A DNA stretch of 64,000 nucleotides from NCBI RefSeq assembly GCF_000160115.1, contig NZ_GG665866.1:1042825-1106824 (forward strand), read 5' to 3'. The DNA is from Shuttleworthella satelles DSM 14600. Lineage in GTDB: Bacteria; Bacillota; Clostridia; Lachnospirales; Lachnospiraceae. Positions within the stretch are counted from its first letter, which is position 1, and each line of letters starts with the position of its first letter. The notes under the pieces are model-generated. The model made no database searches. It saw only the letters and a program-made list of their open reading frames with translations, and was not told the DNA's origin. A program made the translations under genes and the position numbers. Below are positions 36,845-43,887 of the stretch, piece by piece.

Positions 36845-37252
36845 CTATTGAACCTCAGCATAGACCGGTACGACCAGAGACATTCCGGAATAAATATTCT
36901 GACTGGTCAAGTGATTGGTCTCGATGATCTTGTTCACGTATTGGCGGCGGCTTACCGATGGATCCTTCTTATACTGATCAGCCAGCTTATAGAGCGTGTC
37001 GCCCGGATTGATCTCAATGGACCGATAACACTCCTGATAGGTCTTCTCCTGTGACGCCGATGCAGTCATGGGCCGGTTCAGGAAAAAAATCGCGAGCAAG
37101 GCGATGACGATTAAGACAAGGGATATCGCCAGCTCCACTCTGGTCTTATGCCGCTGTCTGGATGATCTGCTCCCTGCCCGGCCGCTTCTTCTATTTCTAT
37201 CAATGATAAGCTCTTTCTTGGTCCCATATCCGCTAAAACGACTGGTCATCAT
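36845..37252 (-). CDS. LysM-domain membrane protein, YneA-like (SOS cell-division inhibitor candidate)
   Basis: This 135-residue protein has a basic cytoplasmic N-terminus, one membrane helix (about 40-60, ISLVLIVIALLAIFFL), and an extracytoplasmic LysM domain (SIEINPGDTLYKLADQY to IYSGMSLVVP). Size, topology and position divergent to lexA match Bacillus YneA, which blocks division during the SOS response. The promoter has a LexA-box-like site in its spacer, supporting SOS control. GGGAGGA precedes the paired ATG start codons. A plain LysM protein is the alternative, but the context is strong. Confidence 0.8.
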   Translation of the reverse strand: MMTSRFSGYGTKKELIIDRNRRSGRAGSRSSRQRHKTRVELAISLVLIVIALLAIFFLNRPMTASASQEKTYQECYRSIEINPGDTLYKLADQYKKDPSVSRRQYVNKIIETNHLTSQNIYSGMSLVVPVYAEVQ

Positions 37253-37283
37253 CTTCTGTCCTCCCGTGTTCGATTATCTGTTC

Positions 37284-37297
37284 GGAACAACTGTTCG
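37284..37297. promoter_or_regulatory. LexA box-like site 1 (yneA-like leader)
   Basis: GGAACAACTGTTCG matches the Gram-positive LexA box CGAACRNRYGTTYG at 12 of 14 positions. It lies just downstream of the yneA-like -10, in its leader. Confidence 0.6.
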
Positions 37298-37303
37298 ATT
37301 CAT

Positions 37304-37332
37304 ATCCTAGCAAACAGTTGTTCGGGTGTCAA
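37304..37332 (-). promoter_or_regulatory. Promoter of the yneA-like gene
   Basis: On the minus strand -35 TTGACA (37327-37332), a 17-nt spacer and -10 TAGGAT (37304-37309). LexA box 2 fills most of the spacer, so repressor binding would block this promoter directly. Confidence 0.8.
37311..37324. promoter_or_regulatory. LexA box-like site 2 (between -35 and -10 of the yneA-like promoter)
   Basis: On the minus strand the site reads CGAACAACTGTTTG, matching CGAACRNRYGTTYG at 13 of 14 positions. It sits between the -35 and -10 hexamers of the yneA-like promoter. Confidence 0.8.
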
Positions 37333-37354
37333 GCATTTATCGAACATATTTTTG

Positions 37355-37368
37355 CGAATATGTGTTTG
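37355..37368. promoter_or_regulatory. LexA box-like site 3 (overlapping the lexA -35)
   Basis: CGAATATGTGTTTG matches CGAACRNRYGTTYG at 13 of 14 positions. It overlaps the -35 of the lexA promoter, consistent with autorepression. Confidence 0.75.
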
Positions 37369-37394
37369 CTTTTTAAAAAGAGCTTTTCTATAAT
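37366..37394 (+). promoter_or_regulatory. lexA promoter
   Basis: -35 TTGCTT (37366-37371), a 17-nt spacer, and a perfect -10 TATAAT (37389-37394). The leader to the ATG at 37510 is about 108 nt and shows no strong hairpin beyond short pairings. Confidence 0.7.
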
Positions 37395-37509
37395 AGAAGT
37401 AACTTCATTCCAGAGGATTTCCGACCGCATCCCAGACCAGAGGCTTTTCTGCGGCGATTTCTTTGGCAGGATGATGTAAGCGGAATTTAATTTTGGAGGT
37501 GTTGGAGCT

Positions 37510-38124
37510 ATGTCCTATGGCAAGATCACAGAGAAGCAGATGCAGATTTTGGAGTACATTAAGAATGAGATTTTAAGCTCCGGCTACCCTCCCACGGTTC
37601 GCGAGATCTGTGACGCGGTGGGTCTTAAGTCCACCTCTTCTGTCTTCGCCCACCTGGAGAAGCTTGAGAATAACGGCTATATTCGCCGTGATCCGACCAA
37701 GCCCAGAGCAATTGAAGTCGTGGACGATAATTTCAACCTGACCCGCAGAGAGGTCGTCAATATTCCCATGCTTGGACAGGTGGCTGCCGGTCAGCCTCTT
37801 TTGGCTGTTGAGAATATCAGCAATTATTTTCCTATTCCGGCAGAGTTCATCCCCAAGGAGCAGACCTTTATGCTCAAGGTCAAGGGGGAATCCATGATCA
37901 ATGTCGGCATCTTCGACGGAGATTTTATCATGGTCGAGAAGCGACCGACCGCCCGCAACGGGGAGATTGTTGTCGCTCTTGTCGATGATTCCGCCACGGT
38001 TAAGACCTTCTACAAGGAAGAGGATCATATCCGTCTGCAGCCGGAGAATGATGATATGGACCCCATTCTTGTCCCAGACTGTCAGATCCTCGGTAAGGTT
38101 TTCGGCGTATTGAGACTCTATTGA
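37510..38124 (+). CDS. lexA: SOS repressor LexA
   Basis: LexA represses DNA-damage genes and cleaves itself when bound to RecA filaments. The 204-residue protein has a winged-helix DNA-binding domain (1-70, PPTVREICDAVGLKSTSSVF). The Ala93-Gly94 cleavage site is in QVAAGQP. The catalytic pair is Ser128 (GESM) and Lys165 (ATVKTF). A TTTTGGAGGTGTTGGAGCT ribosome region precedes the ATG. Three LexA-box-like sites lie in the divergent gap with the yneA-like gene. It is the only + strand gene after 35.4 kb. Confidence 0.98.
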   Translation: MSYGKITEKQMQILEYIKNEILSSGYPPTVREICDAVGLKSTSSVFAHLEKLENNGYIRRDPTKPRAIEVVDDNFNLTRREVVNIPMLGQVAAGQPLLAVENISNYFPIPAEFIPKEQTFMLKVKGESMINVGIFDGDFIMVEKRPTARNGEIVVALVDDSATVKTFYKEEDHIRLQPENDDMDPILVPDCQILGKVFGVLRLY

Positions 38125-38201
38125 TCCGGCTTTCGATGGTGACCGAGACCGGTTTATTCCATTTCATTATTACTTTTACCAATGCTCATACATCTTTCTG
38201 A

Positions 38202-38244
38202 AAAAGATCAGGCCCCCTGAGATAGATCCTCAGAGGGCCTGATT
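38202..38244 (-). terminator. Strong terminator for the minus-strand genes downstream of lexA
   Basis: On the minus strand a 15-bp stem (one G-U) pairs 38230-38244 with 38208-38222 around a 7-nt loop. It is followed by C and five T (AAAAA at 38202-38206 on the plus strand). It ends transcription coming from the 2-TM paralogue genes. The 38245-38366 stretch before it holds a small palindrome GCAAGC-ACAT-GCTTGC and nothing else I recognise. Confidence 0.85.
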
Positions 38245-38366
38245 ACGGCAAGCACATGCTTGCGGAACGTGTATATGACTGTCACAAAACGGGATACCGC
38301 GCTTGAAGCTGTCCTTCGGCAAACCAGAGCGGGCGATAGAGGAAAAAGAACAGGAAGTCGCGCCTT

Positions 38367-38600
38367 CTACTCATCTTCTGCTTGGCCCTTCTTTGAGATA
38401 TGATATTTTATGATAATAATTACGATACTTAATGGTAGATAGGTTAGCCAGAAGGTGATTATGGTATAGCCTGATATGAATGACCAGAGACTCATAGTCA
38501 TTCTTGTAAAATAGCTAACCAAAATGAATCCGATAATCTGTGCACACAAAATAAGCAATATACGTCCTATTAGCTTCTTAAATTCAGCTTTCACATCCAT
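38367..38600 (-). CDS. Small 2-TM membrane protein, paralogue A
   Basis: This 77-residue protein has a basic start (MDVKAEFKKLIG) and two hydrophobic helices (LLILCAQIIGFILVSYF and FWLTYLPLSIVIIIIKY). It ends in a charged ISKKGQAEDE tail. I chose ATG 38600, with GGGGGA 10 nt upstream; an in-frame ATG at 38618 would add six residues. It is clearly related to the neighbour at 38707-38934: QII, FT, SF-S, WL-Y-L and the ISKKG ending align over the whole length. The family and function are not recognised. Confidence 0.65.
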   Translation of the reverse strand: MDVKAEFKKLIGRILLILCAQIIGFILVSYFTRMTMSLWSFISGYTIITFWLTYLPLSIVIIIIKYHISKKGQAEDE

Positions 38601-38706
38601 CAATGACCATTCCCCCATCGCTTACTAAATGTCCAAGATCCTACATATTGCGTTCGTGCCCGGTCCAAATAATATCTATTTTCATAGCGCATATATCTCT
38701 TACCAG

Positions 38707-38934
38707 CTACTCAGCTCCTGCTTTGCCCTTCTTTGAAATAAGGTACCATACGATATAAATTACTGTCTTCAATAGTAGATAGAATAGCCAGGAGGCGATA
38801 AAAACATAGTCAGACACAAATGACCGGATACTCCTGGCCTCGCCAGTAAAATGGGTGATCAGAAAGTATACGATAATCTGTATACATAACGCAAACAATG
38901 CGAGTCCTATATCTTTCTGCAAACGCTTCTTCAC
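38707..38934 (-). CDS. Small 2-TM membrane protein, paralogue B
   Basis: This 75-residue protein (GTG start at 38934, with GGGGGAGG 8 nt upstream) begins MKKRLQKDIG. It has two hydrophobic helices and the same C-terminal ISKKGKAGAE ending as paralogue A. An in-frame GTG at 38943 overlaps the ribosome site and is less likely. The pair lies between rsfS and lexA, a spot where related genomes often carry other genes (for example an LCP-family gene). A weak promoter (TTGTTT, 17 nt, TATTTT) can be read upstream on the minus strand near 38985-39015. Function unknown. Confidence 0.65.
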   Translation of the reverse strand: MKKRLQKDIGLALFALCIQIIVYFLITHFTGEARSIRSFVSDYVFIASWLFYLLLKTVIYIVWYLISKKGKAGAE

Positions 38935-39032
38935 TGATACCACCTCCCCCGAATTTCTGTCTTCCCTCCTTTATCTTTCCTTCTTCAGGTAAATTCAAAA
39001 TAGCATGTTTTAAGACTGAAAACAAGATTTGA

Positions 39033-39380
39033 TCACAAACTCTCGATTTCAACCTCTCTCCCATCGGTCCAGATCCGCTCCAGGTCATAGAAGAGACGAT
39101 CTTCCTCAGAGAAGATGTGAACGATAAAATCTCCATAATCCATCAGAATCCAGGTGGAATTGCGGTTTCCCTCGACCTTGGGCTGAGCCATGCCGATTTC
39201 TCTCATCTTCTGTCCGACAGAATCCTCCATGGCCTGCAGCTGACTCTGATTGCTGCCGCTTGCCACGATAAAATAGTCGGCAATGGTAGAGATACCGCGA
39301 ATATCAATGATACGGATATCCTCTGCCTTTTTCGCTTCCAAAGCCTGAAATGCCACTTTTACCTGCTCTTCTATTGTCAT
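39033..39380 (-). CDS. rsfS: Ribosomal silencing factor RsfS
   Basis: RsfS binds ribosomal protein uL14 and blocks subunit joining when nutrients are scarce. The 115-residue protein has IDIRGISTIADYFIVASGSNQSQ, and WILMDYGDFIVHIFSEEDR with the conserved D-Y-G-D-x-V-H-x-F. It overlaps the nadD-yqeK fusion by four bases. Confidence 0.96.
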   Translation of the reverse strand: MTIEEQVKVAFQALEAKKAEDIRIIDIRGISTIADYFIVASGSNQSQLQAMEDSVGQKMREIGMAQPKVEGNRNSTWILMDYGDFIVHIFSEEDRLFYDLERIWTDGREVEIESL

Positions 39381-40825
39381 GATTGAAATCTCCTTGTCTG
39401 AATGATGTCTCGATAGGAATCGAGAGTCTGTCTGCTGCTTACATCGATCTCTGCCCCGGATGCCTCCAGAAACGCGATGGTATCCTCCAGAATCAGAGTC
39501 ACTGCCAGGTCCAGGTCGTAAAAGGCAAGCTGTCTGATGTCGGACAGGTGAGGAGCCCGGTCCCGTCCCGGCTCAATATAGTCGGCCACAAAGATGATCT
39601 TGTCTAAAAGCCCCATGGCAGGACTTCCGGTCGTGTGCAGCCGAATGGCCCGAAGGACAGCCGGGTCCTGCACTCCATAGATCTCCTCGGCAAAAAGAGC
39701 GCCAACCTTCGCGTGAAGCAGCTGAGGTGCCTTCTCTTCTCCCGGGCTGATCAAAAGCCCACGCTTTTTGGCGATTTCTATCAGCTGATCATTGGACAGG
39801 TATTTGGCACAGTCATGCAGAAGCCCCGCGATCTGCGCTCTTGTCATGGGGTAGCTGTGGGCCATGGACAGAGCGCATGCCGTGTGCATAACTCCCAGGG
39901 TATGAACATAGCGATGGGGACTGAGCAGGCCTTGCAGAGACTTCTCAATGGCCACGATATCATACCCTGTGACGTTCTGGTAGAGAGCGTGTGTTCGGAT
40001 GTAATCGACAACCTTAGACGGCGTATAAGCAGAGATATCCTCTTTTTCTGCGACCATCCGGCGAATCTGTGTCGAGGAGATGTCCATCTGCCCGCAGTCA
40101 AGAATATGAAAGGAGCCCTGATATGTGTCAGACAGCCGCTTGATCTTTTCCTGTAAATCTTTCCGGCGCAGCCTGCTCTCTTCCACCTGGAAGCTTTCCA
40201 CCTGGAGACTTCTCGACTGGATTTTTCCTGTCTTAGAACTCTTCGGGGCCTTTGCCGGTCCGGCGCCGTGAGAAAGTCCAGCCTGGGATTTTGTCCCGGC
40301 AAAAGAATCCTGCGCCCCTGTGGCAGCTCCCGTTTCCTTCTCTACTCTTCTGGTCAGCGCGGCCGCCTGGTCCCGGCTGATCTGCTGCGAAACAGTGATC
40401 GCGTGCAGGGTTTCCTCCGGACTTCGGCAGGCAATGAGAATGGTCGCCATGGCACAGATCCGCTCCGGGTGGACCCAGCTGAAGAAGAGGTCCAAAGAAT
40501 CCTCTCCAATGATGTAATAGAAGCTGTCGTCAGAAAAACGCTGACGCAATTCCTTCAGACTGAGATAGGTGTAGGATTTCCCGGACCGGCGAATCTCCAA
40601 GTCGCTGACCTTTACCCCTCGCATTCCCTGAACTGCAAGTTGACACATGTGAAGGCGGTCATAGCGTCCAAGAGAATCTGTAATCCCCTTGTGGGGCGAC
40701 TCCCCTGTCGGCATCAGCCAGACCTCGTCCAGGCCGAATTGCTCTCTGGCCTGACGGATGATATTCAGATGGCCATTGTGAATGGGATTGAAGGTTCCTC
40801 CCATAATTCCAATCCTGCGCGTCAT
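39377..40825 (-). CDS. Fused nicotinate-nucleotide adenylyltransferase (NadD) and HD-domain hydrolase (YqeK)
   Basis: This 482-residue two-domain protein makes the NAD precursor deamido-NAD through its first half. GIMGGTFNPIHNGHL is the nucleotidyltransferase motif, and SSTQIRR the later one. The second half is a YqeK-type HD domain: HRYVHTLGVMHTACALS supplies the first His and AGLLHDCAKYL the HD pair. YqeK proteins hydrolyse Ap4A symmetrically. The NadD half carries a low-complexity insert of about 70 residues (around 170-240). I chose ATG 40825 (GGAG 6 nt upstream) over a longer frame from 40882. In most Firmicutes nadD and yqeK are separate neighbours. Confidence 0.92.
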   Translation of the reverse strand: MTRRIGIMGGTFNPIHNGHLNIIRQAREQFGLDEVWLMPTGESPHKGITDSLGRYDRLHMCQLAVQGMRGVKVSDLEIRRSGKSYTYLSLKELRQRFSDDSFYYIIGEDSLDLFFSWVHPERICAMATILIACRSPEETLHAITVSQQISRDQAAALTRRVEKETGAATGAQDSFAGTKSQAGLSHGAGPAKAPKSSKTGKIQSRSLQVESFQVEESRLRRKDLQEKIKRLSDTYQGSFHILDCGQMDISSTQIRRMVAEKEDISAYTPSKVVDYIRTHALYQNVTGYDIVAIEKSLQGLLSPHRYVHTLGVMHTACALSMAHSYPMTRAQIAGLLHDCAKYLSNDQLIEIAKKRGLLISPGEEKAPQLLHAKVGALFAEEIYGVQDPAVLRAIRLHTTGSPAMGLLDKIIFVADYIEPGRDRAPHLSDIRQLAFYDLDLAVTLILEDTIAFLEASGAEIDVSSRQTLDSYRDIIQTRRFQS

Positions 40826-40924
40826 ACATGACTCCGATCTGAAGACTTCTTCCCCGCGGCAACAGCAAATTACTCTGTCCAAATTTGTGATAACAGGAAT
40901 CTCATCCTGTCAGTCAGCTGATAT

Positions 40925-41221
40925 TCACCTGGGCAGCTCAATCTTTGGCTTTTTGGCCGGGCGGTAGAGAATGATAATTTTTCCGATCACCCTCACGACA
41001 AGAGAGTGACTCCTTTCCGCCAGGATATTGGCAAGCTCCATGGGGTCATCGAAGCAGTTCTTTAATACGTGAATTTTGATCAGCTCTCTGGCCTCCAGAG
41101 CCTCGTCAACAGAGTTTACAATTTCCGGGGTTACTGAAGATTTGCCGATCTGCAGGATTGCGTTCAGAGGGTTCGCCATGGAGGACAGATAGGCCCTCTG
41201 CTTGTTGGTCAATGTCAGCAT
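40925..41221 (-). CDS. yhbY: YhbY family RNA-binding protein (CRM domain)
   Basis: This 98-residue protein associates with the pre-50S ribosome. The CRM fold is shown by LTNKQRAYLSSMANPLNAILQIGKS, LKNCFDDPMELANIL and VVRVIGKIIILYR, the last being the GxxxxLY motif region. ATG 41221 has AAGGAG 5 nt upstream. It begins just after the obgE stop. The 99-nt gap to nadD shows no clear signal. Confidence 0.93.
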   Translation of the reverse strand: MLTLTNKQRAYLSSMANPLNAILQIGKSSVTPEIVNSVDEALEARELIKIHVLKNCFDDPMELANILAERSHSLVVRVIGKIIILYRPAKKPKIELPR

Positions 41222-41223
41222 AG

Positions 41224-42510
41224 TCACTCCTTATAGTAGTCAAATGTCAGCCCATACATGCGAACCGTATCTCCGTCCTTAATTCCCCTGGACTCAAGAT
41301 CCTTGAGGATCCCCTCTTTCTTCAGGAACTGCTGGAAGAAGACGAAACCGCGCTCTGATTCAAGATTCGTGTAACCGAGCATTTTGTCAATCTTTGGCCC
41401 CTCAACGACATACTCTCCGTCCGCGTTGATCTCAATACTGTAGGGCTCGTCTGCGCGTATCAGGTCGTTGGGGTCGAACTCAGCATCGTAGACGACAGGT
41501 TCTTTGGGGAGGGAGGATAAGAGCTCTGATACCCTGTAGAGCAGTTCTTTTACACCCCGGCCTGTCACAGCGGAGATTCCATACACTTCGATTCCTTCCG
41601 AAGAAAATGCCTCCCGCAATCTGGTCAGAACCTCTTCCCCGCCATCCGGGCAGAGGTCCAGCTTGTTGGCGGCAATGATCTGAGGTTTCTTAAGCAGCTT
41701 AGAATGATAGGACTCCAGCTCATGGTTGATGGCCCTGATATCTTCGATGGGATCCCGCCCCTCCACAGAGGCCGCATCGACAAGGTGGACAATCAGCTTG
41801 GTCCGTTCGATATGACGAAGGAACTGGTGACCCAGCCCCAGTCCCTCAGAGGCTCCCTCAATCAGACCCGGAATGTCAGCGATCACGAAACCGGAGGCCC
41901 CCTCCAGATCGACGACGCCCAAATTAGGATTTAGGGTGGTGAAATGGTAGTTGGCGATCTTGGGCCGGGCATTGGTCGCCCGGCTTAAGAAGGTGGATTT
42001 GCCCACATTTGGGAATCCGACCAGGCCGACGTCTGCAATTACTTTGAGCTCCAGGATCACTTCAATTTCAACGGCATTCTGTCCTGGCTTGGCGAATTTG
42101 GGCGCCTGCATGGTAGATGTGGCAAAATGCATATTGCCAAGTCCGCCATTTCCGCCCCGTAGAACGACCATACGCCGGTTATCTCCGGACATGTCCGCAA
42201 TCACCTGCCCGGTCTCCGCAGACTTGACAATGGTGCCCTCGGGAACCTTGAGGACAATGTCCTGTCCATTTCTGCCGTGGCATCGCCTCTTGCCGCCCTC
42301 TTCTCCGTTGCCGGCCGCAAACTTGTGTCTGTGACGATAATTGTAGAGAGTGTTCATTCCGTCATCCACCTCGAAGATGACGTCTCCCCCCTTGCCTCCG
42401 TCGCCGCCGTCAGGCCCTCCGTCGGGTACGAACTTCTCTCTGCGAAAACTGACATGCCCGTCTCCCCCCTTGCCGGAAACGATCCATATCTTAGCGCGAT
42501 CTGCAAACAT
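41224..42510 (-). CDS. obgE: GTPase Obg/CgtA
   Basis: This essential ribosome-assembly and stress GTPase is 428 residues long. The glycine-rich Obg fold (GKGGDGHVSFRREKFVPDGG) is followed by the G domain, with GFPNVGKST, DIPGLIEGA and NKLD. A C-terminal OCT domain follows (YVVEGPKIDKMLGYTNL). ATG 42510 has GGAGG 7 nt upstream; the longer frame from 42573 is rejected. Confidence 0.97.
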   Translation of the reverse strand: MFADRAKIWIVSGKGGDGHVSFRREKFVPDGGPDGGDGGKGGDVIFEVDDGMNTLYNYRHRHKFAAGNGEEGGKRRCHGRNGQDIVLKVPEGTIVKSAETGQVIADMSGDNRRMVVLRGGNGGLGNMHFATSTMQAPKFAKPGQNAVEIEVILELKVIADVGLVGFPNVGKSTFLSRATNARPKIANYHFTTLNPNLGVVDLEGASGFVIADIPGLIEGASEGLGLGHQFLRHIERTKLIVHLVDAASVEGRDPIEDIRAINHELESYHSKLLKKPQIIAANKLDLCPDGGEEVLTRLREAFSSEGIEVYGISAVTGRGVKELLYRVSELLSSLPKEPVVYDAEFDPNDLIRADEPYSIEINADGEYVVEGPKIDKMLGYTNLESERGFVFFQQFLKKEGILKDLESRGIKDGDTVRMYGLTFDYYKE

Positions 42511-42636
42511 AATTATCCTCCACTTATCCAAGGGAATCGAGGAATCTATCTTTTGAGATTTCCTGATCCCCATGGGATTACAGATTCTCTTGGGCGCTAT
42601 GACCGCAAAGCGTCAATCACTGCACCGTGCAGGAGC

Positions 42637-42665
42637 ATCATAGCCTATCCGACCGGATAGAACAA
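42637..42665 (-). promoter_or_regulatory. Candidate obgE promoter with a palindrome in its spacer
   Basis: On the minus strand -35 TTGTTC (42660-42665), a 17-nt spacer and -10 TATGAT (42637-42642). The spacer is filled by a perfect inverted repeat CTATCCG-AC-CGGATAG (42645-42660, plus strand). A related sequence stands next to a TATGAT upstream of the bceA-like gene (46730-46754). Confidence 0.5.
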
Positions 42666-42683
42666 GAAAGTCCTGAAAGAAAA

Positions 42684-42736
42684 AACCACCCCGGATCGCA
42701 TCTGCAAGCTCCAGGCAAGTGCGAAACAGGGTGGTT
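42684..42736 (-). terminator. Terminator of the rplU-prp-rpmA operon
   Basis: On the minus strand AACCACCC (42729-42736) pairs with GGGGTGGTT (42684-42692), enclosing inner pairings (TCGCA with TGCGA). It is followed by a run of T (AAAAA at 42681-42685 on plus). It lies 27 nt after the rpmA stop. Confidence 0.8.
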
Positions 42737-42762
42737 GATTTTATTCTGACAGAAATGCCCTT

Positions 42763-43053
42763 TTATTCCGCGTCCGCAACGGGATAGACAGAAGCGACCT
42801 TCTTGTCTCTTCCCTTGCGCTCGAAGCGAAGCACACCGTCAACCTTGGCGAAAAGAGTGTCATCGCCGCCAATCCCGACATTCAAGCCCGGATGGATCCT
42901 GGTGCCGCGCTGTCTGTACAGAATATTCCCGGCCTTTACATGCTGTCCGTCCGCCCTCTTGGCGCCCAGTCTCTTGGACTCGGAATCTCTACCGTTCTTG
43001 GTAGAACCCATTCCCTTTTTATGAGCGAAGAACTGAAGATTCATCTCTAACAT
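42763..43053 (-). CDS. rpmA: Ribosomal protein L27 (bL27)
   Basis: This 96-residue protein of the 50S subunit sits near the peptidyl-transferase centre. Its N-terminus [21 protein letters not shown] shows the Firmicutes-type extension removed by the protease Prp after the QFF segment (encoded immediately upstream). The [16 protein letters not shown] and GTRIHPG blocks are typical. The stop is followed by the operon terminator. Confidence 0.97.
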   Translation of the reverse strand: MLEMNLQFFAHKKGMGSTKNGRDSESKRLGAKRADGQHVKAGNILYRQRGTRIHPGLNVGIGGDDTLFAKVDGVLRFERKGRDKKVASVYPVADAE

Positions 43054-43056
43054 GGA

Positions 43057-43380
43057 TCACACCTCCTGTGTGTTAAATGAGACATAGGTCTCACCATAGC
43101 TGTCTATAATTTTTCGGATACCCAGAATCATGGTTTCCATCAACAAATGACTGTCATGGGATACGGTATCTTCAAACTGAAAATCAATCATGCCCTGGCC
43201 AGGGTCCTCTCCGATAGAGAAGTGATCCTCAGTAAAGGTCTCAATCGCATTGATGGTATTGAGCACAAGCGCCGAAACCGCTGCACAGACGACATCATCT
43301 GTATCGGCGTAGCCCGCATGCCCCAGCAGATAGAGTCTGCGAAACTCGCCCTTTTCCTTTGTGACAGTAACAGAAATCAT
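43057..43380 (-). CDS. prp: Ribosomal-processing cysteine protease Prp
   Basis: This 107-residue protease (formerly YsxB) cleaves the N-terminal extension of L27. The catalytic pair is visible: His in LLGHAGYA (about residue 20) and Cys in DDVVCAAVSAL (about residue 32). It is encoded between rplU and rpmA, as in other Firmicutes with extended L27. Confidence 0.96.
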   Translation of the reverse strand: MISVTVTKEKGEFRRLYLLGHAGYADTDDVVCAAVSALVLNTINAIETFTEDHFSIGEDPGQGMIDFQFEDTVSHDSHLLMETMILGIRKIIDSYGETYVSFNTQEV

Positions 43381-43385
43381 GGCAG

Positions 43386-43694
43386 TCAGCCATTGATCTT
43401 GTCGATCTTAACCTGCGTGAATGACTGTCTGTGACCGTTTTTCTTGTGGTAGCCGGTCTTTCTCTTGAACTTGTAGACAATCACCTTGCGAGCGCGTCCG
43501 TTGCGAACGACAGAGGCCTCCACGCTGGCGCCGTCAACTGTAGGACTGCCAACCTTTAGCCCGTCATTGCTGACTGCTAAAACCTGGTCGAAAGTCACCT
43601 TCTCGCCCTCCTCGGCACCGAGCTTCTCAATGCTGATGACGTCTCCCTCAGATACCTTGTACTGCTTACCACCGGTAGCAATAATTGCGTACAT
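43386..43694 (-). CDS. rplU: Ribosomal protein L21 (bL21)
   Basis: This 102-residue 50S protein has [19 protein letters not shown] at the start and [14 protein letters not shown] with KIDKI near the end, all standard. GAGGAGG precedes the ATG. It is the first gene of rplU-prp-rpmA, with a structured leader and its own promoter. Confidence 0.98.
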   Translation of the reverse strand: MYAIIATGGKQYKVSEGDVISIEKLGAEEGEKVTFDQVLAVSNDGLKVGSPTVDGASVEASVVRNGRARKVIVYKFKRKTGYHKKNGHRQSFTQVKIDKING

Positions 43695-43712
43695 GTCTGT
43701 ACCTCCTCAACA

Positions 43713-43769
43713 TACGCCAGTTTTGGTGTCCCGGGACCATCCCGGAATCTTCATACCTAACTGCGCGAC
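43713..43769 (-). ncRNA. L21 leader-like structured 5' UTR
   Basis: In the transcript the leader folds around a hairpin CCGGGA-TGG-TCCCGG (43731-43745). It is flanked by an outer pairing CGC(A)GTT... with AACTGGCG, and GGT with ACC. The position just before the rplU ribosome site fits the L21 leader class, which lets L21 regulate its own operon. The call rests on position and pairing; I could not run a covariance model. Confidence 0.55.
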
Positions 43770-43779
43770 ATACTAGATT

Positions 43780-43808
43780 ATATTAGCATCACAGAAAATC
43801 GCTGTCAA
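43780..43808 (-). promoter_or_regulatory. rplU operon promoter
   Basis: On the minus strand perfect -35 TTGACA (43803-43808), a 17-nt spacer and -10 TAATAT (43780-43785). A TATAAT three bases further downstream is an alternative -10. Confidence 0.75.
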
Positions 43809-43887
43809 GCTGGCAGACGATCTGATCGCAGACAGGTGGCCGATGGATCCGATCATAGGGTGGACTGCAACCGAACTTACGAATCGA

